In this document: piece after piece, positions 8,324 to 15,306 of the stretch
Layout of the letters: every line of letters starts with the position of its first letter
Position numbering within the stretch: position 1 is the first letter of the stretch
NCBI GenBank assembly: GCA_016783555.1
Contig: JADHWH010000017.1
Coordinates: 1 to 34,068, forward strand
Origin: Candidatus Omnitrophota bacterium
Lineage (GTDB): Bacteria > Omnitrophota > Gorgyraeia > JABMRJ01
Direction of reading: 5' to 3'
DNA length: 34,068 nucleotides
Notes under the pieces: generated by a model
Told to the model about the DNA's origin: nothing
Seen by the model: the letters and a program-made list of their open reading frames with translations, nothing else
The model's database searches: none
Translations under genes and position numbers: made by a program

Positions 8324-8829
8324 TTTTTAGCGGCCTTCTTAACTTCGTCTCTCTCCCAATGCACCGAATGAACTACTACATTCTTTCCTATCGCGTACAA
8401 ATTCTTCTCTTCGTCTTCTTTAAAATCGCCGTATTGTATCGCGCCGCACTTACATACCTCTACGCACTCAGGAAGCTCGCCCTCTTCTAAACGCTCCAGG
8501 CAGAGGTCGCAGTTGTAGGACATGTAAGGAATAAAATCCGGAAGTATTACGCCGGAATGACAGGCGTGGGAACATGTCTTACAGCTTGTGCAGCGCATAT
8601 TATGCCTTCTCAATATCTTATCCGGACCCTTCTCGAGAGCCTCGAACGGGCATGCGCTTACACAGTTTTCTCTTTCGCATTTGCGGCATATAAGCGCGTA
8701 TGTCGCCATCTCCTGAAGGGATAAGATCCCGTAATTTCCGGGATGGTAATAATAACTGCATTCTCTGGCGCACTTCTTATCATGTTCTTCGAACTTATCC
8801 AGGTCTATGAACAACCGGTTCAATCCCAT
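8320..8829 (-). CDS. Polyferredoxin electron-transfer subunit (HycB/HydN-like)
   Basis: A 169-residue ferredoxin with cysteine sets for about three [4Fe-4S] clusters: Cys49-x2-Cys52-x4-Cys57-x3-Cys61-type (CRKCERENCVSACP), CTSCKTCSHACH near residue 80, and CDLC with ECVEVCKC around residues 107-128. The arrangement resembles HycB/HydN-type subunits rather than the two-cluster MbhN/NuoI ferredoxin. Its position between the HydG-like flavoprotein and the hydrogenase core suggests that it wires the diaphorase to the NiFe arm. The ATG at 8829 overlaps the HydG-like gene by 10 bases. Confidence 0.9.
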   Translation of the reverse strand: MGLNRLFIDLDKFEEHDKKCARECSYYYHPGNYGILSLQEMATYALICRKCERENCVSACPFEALEKGPDKILRRHNMRCTSCKTCSHACHSGVILPDFIPYMSYNCDLCLERLEEGELPECVEVCKCGAIQYGDFKEDEEKNLYAIGKNVVVHSVHWERDEVKKAAKK

Positions 8830-9635
8830 ATGTTCGGATAATCCTTTATTGTTTTATATGAAAATACAGGGCCGTCTTTACATGCGTAGGAGTTGCCTAT
8901 GCGGCAATGGCCGCACTTTCCTATGCCGCAGCTCATATTCTTCTCCATCGAAAGATATATATCTTCAGGTTTATACCCTATCTCGAGCAGTTTAAATGTG
9001 ACAAACTTCATCATTATAGGCGGACCGCATACTACGGAAACGCTCTTATTAAGGTCGATCTTAAGATCTTCTAAAATAGTCGTAACAAGCCCTACATTAC
9101 CTTTCCATTTAGCGTCGCCGGCATCAACGGTTAATTTCACGTCTGACCTTCCGTCCTTAGACCATCTATCCACTTCGTCTTTATACATTATATCGGGCGG
9201 TGTCTTTGCGCCGTATTTTAAGTATATCTTTTTATAATTATCCAGCTGGTTAAATAATGCGTATATAAGACTTCTGATCGGGGCAAGTCCTACTCCGCCG
9301 CCTACTATAAGTATCTCCTTACCTTTAAATTCCCCCAGGGGATAACCTTTGCCGTAAGGCCCTCTTAAGCCTACTACGCCGCCGGTCTTCATCCTGTGGA
9401 GCGCGCCTGTGACCCTTCCCACATCCATTATGGTGAATTCTAATTTTGTATCATCCTTGGGGTTGGATGACGGCGTAAAGGGCCCCTCGCCAAAGCCCGG
9501 TATTGCCACCTCCATGAACTCGCCTGTCTTAAAAGAGATCCTCTCCTTCGGCTTTAAGACAAATGTCTTTATTGTAGGGGTCTCATCCTTGACATCTATT
9601 ATCTCCGCTTCAATAAATTTATAGGGGTTTTCCAT
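8820..9635 (-). CDS. HydG-like FAD/NAD(P)-binding flavoprotein (sulfhydrogenase gamma type)
   Basis: A 271-residue protein of the ferredoxin-NADP reductase family. The N-terminal FAD-binding barrel (to about residue 100, with GPYGKGYPL) is followed by a nucleotide-binding domain starting at VGGGVGLAPIRS (111-122). A C-terminal [2Fe-2S]-type cysteine set, Cys236, Cys241, Cys244 and Cys252 (CGIGKCGHC...C), matches HydG of Pyrococcus hydrogenase and dihydroorotate dehydrogenase electron-transfer subunits. It should oxidise or reduce NAD(P)(H). HydG normally accompanies soluble group 3b hydrogenases, so its place in a group 4 operon is notable. ATG at 9635; only a weak AAGG site is visible upstream, within a palindromic repeat. 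Confidence 0.92.
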   Translation of the reverse strand: MENPYKFIEAEIIDVKDETPTIKTFVLKPKERISFKTGEFMEVAIPGFGEGPFTPSSNPKDDTKLEFTIMDVGRVTGALHRMKTGGVVGLRGPYGKGYPLGEFKGKEILIVGGGVGLAPIRSLIYALFNQLDNYKKIYLKYGAKTPPDIMYKDEVDRWSKDGRSDVKLTVDAGDAKWKGNVGLVTTILEDLKIDLNKSVSVVCGPPIMMKFVTFKLLEIGYKPEDIYLSMEKNMSCGIGKCGHCRIGNSYACKDGPVFSYKTIKDYPNIWD

Positions 9636-9639
9636 CTTA

Positions 9640-9692
9640 AATGAGGCCTTGACTTACGGAGCGCAAGCGAACGTAAGTCATATGGCCGAATT
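9640..9692 (+). repeat. 53-bp palindromic element, family with 11372-11424
   Basis: The element begins AATGAGGCC and ends TATGGCCGAATT, with pairing inner arms TGACTTACG (9650-9658) and CGTAAGTCA. The reverse complement of 11372-11424 has the same length and frame, with matched changes in both arms (TAACTTAGC pairing with GCTAAGTTA). The element occupies the HydB-HydG intergenic gap. Confidence 0.88.
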
Positions 9693-9694
9693 TA

Positions 9695-9743
9695 ATCCGC
9701 CGTAGCCATGCTTTCATCTTTACATGCACGTGCGAAGGCGGAT
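9695..9743. repeat. ATCCGCC...GGCGGAT palindromic element
   Basis: Outer arms ATCCGCC (9695-9701) and GGCGGAT (9737-9743) pair perfectly and enclose GTAGCC, a GCTTTCATCTTT centre and GCGAA. The ends match the element nested at 19032-19057, while the centre resembles that of the repeats at 1-115. It sits between the HydB-like stop and the 53-bp element. Confidence 0.8.
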
Positions 9744-9749
9744 ACTTCT

Positions 9750-10784
9750 CTATTTACCCTGAACAATTTTCTTTAAGACCTCGCGAATGTCAATCTTTCC
9801 GGGACATGCCTCTATGCAGCGGCCGCAGCCCGTGCAGCCGAAGATACCTAATACATCCGGGAAGAACTCAAATTTCTTATCGAATCTGTTTCGCAGTCTT
9901 TCGTAAAGATGCCTGCGGGGGTTTGCGCCCCCGGCCACCCTCGCGTAGCTGTTATATAGACATGCGTCCCAGGATTTATACCGCGCCTTTATATTATCCT
10001 TCTTCTGATCGCTCAAACCAAAGCAGTGGCACGCGGGGCAGCAGTGGTTACATCCGCCGCACTCTATACATGTGGAAGCGAAATGGTTCCATATATCGCC
10101 GACGGCGTAACTCTTCTTTATACTCCCCGTTATAGATTTTTTATCCGGTGTCTCCTTCTCCTGAGCCTGGCTCTTTAAGCTATTCTTAAAAGACTCTCTT
10201 TTTGCGGATCTATTCTTAATCTGAGTCTCATCCGCTTTGGAAAAGAGGTCTCTATTCTCCGCTATAAGATTCCTCCCCTTTTCGGATCCCACTTCAACTA
10301 TAAAATCGTCCGCCTCTTTGGAGAGGTTAAGGTCAAAACCTTTTTCCGGATAAGGGGTTATATCCAAGGCCACGCAGAAGCATGTCTCCCGCAATAGATT
10401 GCAGTCGCAGGAGATTATTGTTGTATCCTCCCTCATCTTTATATAAAAAGGGTCTTTCGGATCATTATCCTTAAAGACAAAATCCTGTATTGCAAGCGAG
10501 GTGATGTCGCAGTTCTTTACTCCCACTAATATCTGTTTATTATGTCCGCGGCCAGCGGGGGGGAATGTATCTACCTTCTCTCTTGAGTGCGTGAGAAAAC
10601 TCTTAATAGGCTCTGAGGCGCGGATCTGGTCTGGTATGTATTTTTCCTCGTATTCAGGGTCGAATTTTTCATAAGAGATAAAATCATTCTTCTTTGCCGG
10701 GGCATAGACGTCTCTCTCTTTTGAAAGGTTTAAAAGGAAGGTCCTGAAGTTTTCGCTGTTTATTACGTAATACTCTCTGGCCAT
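9750..10784 (-). CDS. HydB-like iron-sulfur subunit (sulfhydrogenase beta / AsrA type)
   Basis: A 344-residue protein of the family that includes HydB of archaeal sulfhydrogenase and anaerobic sulfite reductase subunit A. The N-terminal domain has the family pattern VKNCDITSLAIQD near residue 90 and a cysteine-rich CDCNLLRETCFC (126-137). The C-terminal ferredoxin domain has two cluster sets, CIECGGCNHCCPAC (239-252) and CTGCGRCIEACP (317-328). A polar, lysine-rich linker lies at about 180-228. It passes electrons between HydG and the ferredoxin subunit. It is the first gene of the hydrogenase operon, with a consensus promoter 53 bases upstream; no strong ribosome site precedes the ATG at 10784. 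Confidence 0.92.
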   Translation of the reverse strand: MAREYYVINSENFRTFLLNLSKERDVYAPAKKNDFISYEKFDPEYEEKYIPDQIRASEPIKSFLTHSREKVDTFPPAGRGHNKQILVGVKNCDITSLAIQDFVFKDNDPKDPFYIKMREDTTIISCDCNLLRETCFCVALDITPYPEKGFDLNLSKEADDFIVEVGSEKGRNLIAENRDLFSKADETQIKNRSAKRESFKNSLKSQAQEKETPDKKSITGSIKKSYAVGDIWNHFASTCIECGGCNHCCPACHCFGLSDQKKDNIKARYKSWDACLYNSYARVAGGANPRRHLYERLRNRFDKKFEFFPDVLGIFGCTGCGRCIEACPGKIDIREVLKKIVQGK

Positions 10785-10836
10785 AATGCAGAAGTTGTTA
10801 AAAATATATTAAAAATAGTTTTTAGTTTAAGCTTAA

Positions 10837-10866
10837 ATTATAATATAAAGCGCACGATTCTGTCAA
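10837..10866 (-). promoter_or_regulatory. Consensus sigma-70-type promoter of the hydrogenase operon
   Basis: On the minus strand TTGACA (10866-10861) and TATAAT (10842-10837) are separated by 18 bases; both hexamers match the consensus perfectly. The predicted transcript start is near 10830, giving a leader of about 46 bases that contains the palindrome TTAAGCTTAA. The -35 box begins six bases past the NIL-ferredoxin stop codon, so the hydrogenase genes can be transcribed apart from the hyp genes upstream. Confidence 0.85.
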
Positions 10867-10871
10867 GCGAA

Positions 10872-11279
10872 TTAAAACTTTACGATCATAGCCCGGGGCG
10901 GACACGCCTTCACGCACAATTCGCAGGCTATGCATTTGGAAGGATCGAAATCGACCATCATTGTCTTTTTATTTACAACGAGCGCGCTGGTGGGACATAC
11001 GCTTACGCACGCGCCGCAGTGGGTGCATATCTTCTCGTCGCGAGTTACATCCTTATCCAAAGGCTGAATCTTAACGCCGTTATCCTGCAGATATTTTACG
11101 CCGCTGGCATACTCCTCTTTCTTGCCGCCCAACTCCAGCACCATCAATCCCTCTTCTTTAGGCGTGATCCGTGCCTGGAGTATATTGAAGATGAGGCCGT
11201 AATCCTTAACCAATTTATATACAATGGGCTTATCCAGTAATTTACGCGGAAATGTCAATACCAATCTCTTCTTAACCAT
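10872..11279 (-). CDS. NIL-domain ferredoxin (homocysteine synthesis-associated type)
   Basis: About 135 residues: an N-terminal NIL domain (residues 1-75, beginning MVKKRLVLTFP) followed by a two-cluster ferredoxin with CTHCGACVSVCP and CIACELCVKACP. Fusions like this, together with COG1900 and COG2122 proteins, are implicated in sulfide-dependent homocysteine synthesis in anaerobes. The upstream neighbour is a COG2122 (UPF0280) gene, which supports the link; a COG1900 gene is not in the window. I chose the ATG at 11279, which has an AAGGAG site eight bases upstream. The longer open frame to 11369 runs through palindromic repeats. Confidence 0.87.
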   Translation of the reverse strand: MVKKRLVLTFPRKLLDKPIVYKLVKDYGLIFNILQARITPKEEGLMVLELGGKKEEYASGVKYLQDNGVKIQPLDKDVTRDEKICTHCGACVSVCPTSALVVNKKTMMVDFDPSKCIACELCVKACPPRAMIVKF

Positions 11280-11295
11280 CTCTATTCTCCTTGTC

Positions 11296-11370
11296 ATTGC
11301 GAGGAGGCTGCCGAAGGCAGCCGACGAAGCAATCTCAGAGATTGCTTCGCTCTCTTTGTTCGCTCGCAAT
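11296..11370. repeat. ATTGCGAG...CTCGCAAT composite palindrome
   Basis: Outer arms ATTGCGAG (11296-11303) and CTCGCAAT (11363-11370) enclose two inner hairpins: GGCTGCC-GAA-GGCAGCC (11306-11322) and GAAGCAATCTC-A-GAGATTGCTTC (11326-11348), both perfect. It lies between the UPF0280 and NIL-ferredoxin genes, just upstream of the latter's ribosome site. Confidence 0.85.
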
Positions 11371-11371
11371 T

Positions 11372-11424
11372 AATTCGGCCATATAACTTAGCTTCGCTTA
11401 TGCTCGCTAAGTTATGGCCTCATT
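11372..11424 (-). repeat. 53-bp palindromic element, inverted partner of 9640-9692
   Basis: Read on the minus strand it starts AATGAGGCC and ends TATGGCCGAATT, as in 9640-9692, but with inner arms TAACTTAGC and GCTAAGTTA. The UPF0280 stop codon (TAA, 11414-11412) and its last two codons lie inside the element, so the element sets the end of that protein. Confidence 0.87.
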
Positions 11425-12128
11425 AACTTTATCTTGCCCCAGGTGCCGAACTTGCTTCCTACTATCACGATAACGCCTTCAACCCCCTGGATAGACTTTG
11501 CAAAAGATATGCCCCTCTCTATGTCATCCGCGCTCTTTACTATATTTCCGGTAGCGGTCGCAGCCGCATCCGCAAGAGCTGTATCCTTAGATATTACGCA
11601 TGCCGCATCGGCCTTTCCTAAGCTTAAAGAATGGCCGACTGTGCCGCTGGATGTGCAGATACCTAGAGGGGTATCGCTAGCTATTATCTCAAATGTAAGC
11701 CTTCCTGTCAATACCGACTTTCCGGCGAATACGCCGAATCTTCTCATCTTTGAGCTCTTGATAAATATATCCCCGCCGTTCTCTACGATGACATCCTTCG
11801 AAAAGCGCAATAGCCCCCTGCCCACGAATTCCGCAACAGCCCCTGCAATCGCCGCCATAGGCCCTACGCCGGAGCGTCTTCCCGCCTCTATCATCCTCTC
11901 TATAATAGGCGGCGCGCTCTTCTTTGCCTCAATCGGCTCCAGCGCCTCCTTAAACGCCGGATCCATCCCGATATAATCCTCTATCTCCTTCCTATATTTA
12001 CGTATCAGCCCCAGCGCCTCTCTCCCCAGATCCCTCTCTCCTATAATACAGATATCCGTCTCCTTATAAGAGACGACCGTCCTCGTCAAATCATCACTCT
12101 TTATCCAATCCCTATATTTTCTTAACAT
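11412..12128 (-). CDS. UPF0280 (COG2122) family protein, ApbE-like fold
   Basis: A 238-residue protein of the UPF0280 family, distantly related to the ApbE FAD transferase. Visible family segments are GVGPMAAIAGAVAEFVGR (about residues 87-104), VENGGDIFI (116-124) and GICTSSGTVGHS (156-167). In Methanosarcina a COG2122 protein has been tied genetically to sulfide assimilation and homocysteine formation. The next gene here encodes a NIL-ferredoxin of the same proposed pathway. The ATG at 12128 overlaps the hypE stop by seven bases. The final Arg-Pro and stop come from a palindromic repeat (11372-11424). Confidence 0.87.
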   Translation of the reverse strand: MLRKYRDWIKSDDLTRTVVSYKETDICIIGERDLGREALGLIRKYRKEIEDYIGMDPAFKEALEPIEAKKSAPPIIERMIEAGRRSGVGPMAAIAGAVAEFVGRGLLRFSKDVIVENGGDIFIKSSKMRRFGVFAGKSVLTGRLTFEIIASDTPLGICTSSGTVGHSLSLGKADAACVISKDTALADAAATATGNIVKSADDIERGISFAKSIQGVEGVIVIVGSKFGTWGKIKLMRP

Positions 12129-13126
12129 ATGCGGGGGAGTTGCTCGCTTGCGAGCATCTTAAGGAGGCGCAGGCCGCCGGTTTCGGTCTTGAGGCAGACC
12201 TTGCCTTTATAGCCGTTTACAATTTCGCCTATGATGCGTGCGCCTTTTCCCTGCGGATGGTTCTTTAACAAGCTTAATGCCTTCTTTGAAGCTTTTTTTG
12301 AAACAATGATTACGACCCTGCCCTCATTGGCCATATAGAGCGGATCAAAACCCAATAGTTCACAAACACTCTTAACGGGGCCTGATACGGGTATCTCACC
12401 TTCATCTATGACTATCCCGAATCTCCTTCCCTCGACGAATTCATTTAAAGTAGTGGCCAATCCGCCCCTCGTCGGGTCGCGCATGAACCTTATCTCGCCC
12501 GATAACCCGCCCATCCGCGAAAGAAGGCCGTTAAGAGGGGCGCAGTCGCTCTTTACTTTATTGTCAAATTCAAACCCTTCGCGTGATGACAATATACTCA
12601 CACCATGCCGGCCGATAGAGCCGCTTATTATGATTTGATCGCCGGTCCTTACGTTATCCAAAGATAGATTAAAATTCTCCAGTCTTCTACCCACTCCGCT
12701 TGTATTTATAAATATTTTATCGCACATCCCCTTCTCGACAACCTTCATATCGCCGGTTACGACATTCACCTTTGCCAGACGAGTAGCGGTCTTTATGGAT
12801 TTCGTCACCCGTTCCAATATCTTCATCTCGAGTCCATCTTCGATAATCAGTCCGACGGATATAAAGAGAGGCCTTGCCCCGCATACGGAAAGGTCGTTTA
12901 CGGTGCCGTATATGGAGAGGCTTCCTATGTCGCCGCCTGCGAAAAAGATGGGGTTTACGACATAAGAGTCGGTCGTAAATAGAATCTTCTCCCTGCCTAT
13001 ATTAAGGCAGGCTCCGTCATCAAGCTTCGACAAAAAGGGGTTCTTCAATTCCTTAATGAAGAGCCCCTTTATCAAATCATGCATGAGCCTGCCGCCGGAA
13101 CCGTGGCTCAATGTTACTCTTTTCAT
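12122..13126 (-). CDS. hypE: Hydrogenase maturation protein HypE
   Basis: A 334-residue AIR synthase-like protein. HypE dehydrates the thiocarboxamide on its own C-terminal cysteine to thiocyanate, making the cyanide ligands of the NiFe site. The obligatory C-terminal motif is present (the protein ends PRIC). The N-terminal segment SHGSGGRLMHDLI and the ATP-binding segments TTDSYVV and GTVNDLS are typical, as is RDPTRGGLATTLNE near residue 217. The ATG at 13126 overlaps the nadE stop by four bases (ATGA). It works with HypF and HypC/HypD encoded upstream. Confidence 0.97.
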   Translation of the reverse strand: MKRVTLSHGSGGRLMHDLIKGLFIKELKNPFLSKLDDGACLNIGREKILFTTDSYVVNPIFFAGGDIGSLSIYGTVNDLSVCGARPLFISVGLIIEDGLEMKILERVTKSIKTATRLAKVNVVTGDMKVVEKGMCDKIFINTSGVGRRLENFNLSLDNVRTGDQIIISGSIGRHGVSILSSREGFEFDNKVKSDCAPLNGLLSRMGGLSGEIRFMRDPTRGGLATTLNEFVEGRRFGIVIDEGEIPVSGPVKSVCELLGFDPLYMANEGRVVIIVSKKASKKALSLLKNHPQGKGARIIGEIVNGYKGKVCLKTETGGLRLLKMLASEQLPRIC

Positions 13127-14739
13127 CTAAAAAATCTGTTTACTATCGGCATCCTTCTGTCTCTGCCGAACGCCTTTGGGGTAATCTTGACCCCCGGCGG
13201 CGACTGCCTCCTTTTATACTCGTTTCTGTCCACCATCGATACGACCTTATTGACTATGCCCTTTTTAAAACCGGCCCTTATTATATCTTCCTTCGCCTTA
13301 TCCTTTTCCACATAAGCGTCGAGTATCCTGTCCAATACCGGGTATGGCGGCAGTATATCCTGATCCCTCTGTCTTTTTTTCAATTCAGCTGTCGGCGCGC
13401 GTTTGATTATTGATACAGGGATACATCTTTGTTTCTCTTTTTTGTTTATGTGCTCGACTAATCTATAGACCATGGTCTTCGGCACATCCTTGAGCGCCGC
13501 GAATCCGCCCACCATATCTCCGTAGAGCGTGCAGTACCCGACGCTTATCTCGCTCTTGTTGCCGGTCGATACGACGAGCCACTTAAATTTATTGGAGAGG
13601 GCCATAAGGATATTTCCCCTTATGCGGGCCTGAAGATTCTCCTCAGCAACATCAGGCCTTCTTTTTTTAAACTCACGCTTAAGATCCGATAGATAGACAT
13701 TATAAATATTATTTATGGGCATGGTAATCAATCTGATACCCAGGCCCCTTACAAGGCTTCTGGTATCCTTCTTTGTCCTCGCCGAGGTAAACCTTGAAGG
13801 CATAGATACGGCGATTACATTCTCGCGCCCGAGCGCGTCACAGCAGACCTTGGCCGTAAGCGCGGAATCTATCCCGCCGCTTAATCCTAAGACCACTTTC
13901 TTAAAGCCATTCTTCCGGACATAGTCTCTCATGCCCAAGACTAAAGCGGAATATACCTCATCAAGCGGTTTAAGGGGTCTCTCCACCCTTCCCAAGCTCT
14001 CTCTCGGTCTTTTGATATCCAGGTCCACGATGGCGAGGTCTTCCTTAAACTGTCCTGCCCTCATTATGATATTACCCTTCGGCCCGATTATAATGCTTCC
14101 ACCGTCGAAAACAAGCTCATCCTGTCCGCCCACCATATTACAATAACATACAAAGGCCTTATTCTTTACAGCCCTTTCTCTAAGCATCCTCTGTCTCTGG
14201 ACGATCTTACCCGCGTGATAGGGCGAAGCCGAGATATTGATTACGAGCCTCGCCTTGCCTTTTCTGCACGCGGTCCTGTGCGGGCCCCGGGGATGCCATA
14301 TATCCTCGCATATACTTACGCTGAATGCGGTATCGCCAAAAGGTATTACCGGTACATTATCACCCGGGTAAAAATACCTCTTTTCGTCAAAGACGCCGTA
14401 ATTAGGAAGGGTTATCTTGCGGTAAATATCTATAAGCTTCTTGTCGTAAATAAGCGCCGCCGCATTGTATCTCCCGTTTCCAGAGTAATGAGGAAAACCG
14501 ACAACCGCAAATATAGACTTTGTCGCGCCTATTATACGCCTGAGCTCTCTCTTGTTTTCTTTAAAGAAGTTCTCTTTCAAAAGCAAGTCTTCCGGCGGGT
14601 AACCGCACAGCGCTAGTTCCGGAAATATAACTATATCGGCTTTTTGATCCCGCGCCTTTAATATATAGTTTATTATCTTATCGGCGTTTCTCTGAATTGC
14701 GCCTACTGTCGTATTTATCTGTGCAACCGCTATTCTCAT
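13123..14739 (-). CDS. nadE: Glutamine-dependent NAD+ synthetase
   Basis: A 538-residue two-domain enzyme that makes NAD+ from deamido-NAD+, ATP and glutamine. The N-terminal nitrilase-type glutaminase has its catalytic triad: Glu41 (FPELALCGYPP), Lys108 (RKITLPNYG) and Cys144 (SICEDIWHP). The C-terminal synthetase has the ATP-PPi loop SGGIDSA at 287-293, and STGNKSE downstream. Length is normal for the bacterial fused form. ATG at 14739 overlaps the PEBP gene stop by four bases. Its placement between hydrogenase maturation genes may reflect shared demand for NAD by the HydG-containing hydrogenase, but that is inference. Confidence 0.97.
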   Translation of the reverse strand: MRIAVAQINTTVGAIQRNADKIINYILKARDQKADIVIFPELALCGYPPEDLLLKENFFKENKRELRRIIGATKSIFAVVGFPHYSGNGRYNAAALIYDKKLIDIYRKITLPNYGVFDEKRYFYPGDNVPVIPFGDTAFSVSICEDIWHPRGPHRTACRKGKARLVINISASPYHAGKIVQRQRMLRERAVKNKAFVCYCNMVGGQDELVFDGGSIIIGPKGNIIMRAGQFKEDLAIVDLDIKRPRESLGRVERPLKPLDEVYSALVLGMRDYVRKNGFKKVVLGLSGGIDSALTAKVCCDALGRENVIAVSMPSRFTSARTKKDTRSLVRGLGIRLITMPINNIYNVYLSDLKREFKKRRPDVAEENLQARIRGNILMALSNKFKWLVVSTGNKSEISVGYCTLYGDMVGGFAALKDVPKTMVYRLVEHINKKEKQRCIPVSIIKRAPTAELKKRQRDQDILPPYPVLDRILDAYVEKDKAKEDIIRAGFKKGIVNKVVSMVDRNEYKRRQSPPGVKITPKAFGRDRRMPIVNRFFR

Positions 14740-15260
14740 CTCTTAAATTTCCCGATGATCTGGGCCTCCCCTAATATGTGGCCTTCCATCCTCTTAAGGA
14801 GTTCTTTTTTCGTAGCTCCAGGCTCCAGCCCGAGTTTCGTATCCAATGCATAGAGTTTAAAGAAATATCTGTGAGGTCTGCCCGGAGGGGGGGCCGGCCC
14901 GCCGTATCCTATCTTTCTAAAATCGGTTATGCCCTGCATTGCGCCGTTATCCAATCTCTTCTCTTTTGGAATGCCTTCACTAAGGCCTCTCTCTTCGGGC
15001 GGGATATTATAGACTACCCAATGTACCCATGTCATCATGGGCGCATCCGGGTCATCGCATATAAGCGCCAGAGACTTTGTCCCTTCAGGCGCGCCTCTCC
15101 AGGTAAGAGGCGGCGATAGATCCGCGCCTTCACAGGTATACTCTTTGGGAATAGAACTTCCTTCTTCAAATGCCGGACTCTTAATTTCGAGAGCCATAAC
15201 TTCACCCCCTGTAAAAGTCAAAAATAATAATAAAATTATAATTACAAAAATCTTACCCAT
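14736..15260 (-). CDS. Secreted YbhB/YbcL-type PEBP family protein
   Basis: About 174 residues. The phosphatidylethanolamine-binding-like core is clear: CDDPDAPMMTWVHWVVYNIP, then a GYGGPAPPPGRPHRYFF segment. Bacterial members of this family have no firmly known function. A signal peptide is visible (about residues 1-22, GKIFVIIILLLFL core, cut near VMA-LE), so it is exported. I chose the ATG at 15260, with AAGGAG nine bases upstream; the frame stays open to 15302 but that stretch is a palindrome. It overlaps nadE by four bases. Confidence 0.9.
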   Translation of the reverse strand: MGKIFVIIILLLFLTFTGGEVMALEIKSPAFEEGSSIPKEYTCEGADLSPPLTWRGAPEGTKSLALICDDPDAPMMTWVHWVVYNIPPEERGLSEGIPKEKRLDNGAMQGITDFRKIGYGGPAPPPGRPHRYFFKLYALDTKLGLEPGATKKELLKRMEGHILGEAQIIGKFKR

Positions 15261-15277
15261 ATAATTCATCTCCTTGA

Positions 15278-15302
15278 ATGATTGAAGTCCGACTTCAATC
15301 AT
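15278..15302. repeat. Perfect 12-bp-arm palindrome before the PEBP ribosome site
   Basis: Arms ATGATTGAAGTC (15278-15289) and GACTTCAATCAT (15291-15302) flank a single base. It lies five bases past the AmrS-like stop and directly before the AAGGAG site of the PEBP gene. No T-run follows on the minus strand, so it does not look like a terminator. It could be an operator or a leader hairpin near the ribosome site. Confidence 0.75.
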
Positions 15303-15306
15303 TTTA

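Noticed and set aside
114-10784. Formate hydrogenlyase
   Set aside because: No formate dehydrogenase gene is present; the input module is HydB/HydG-like.
11280-11369. N-terminal extension of the NIL-ferredoxin
   Set aside because: It is repeat sequence, and AAGGAG precedes the ATG at 11279, where the NIL domain begins.
15278-15302. Intrinsic terminator after the AmrS-like gene
   Set aside because: The palindrome is not followed by a T-run on the minus strand and leads straight into the next gene's ribosome site.
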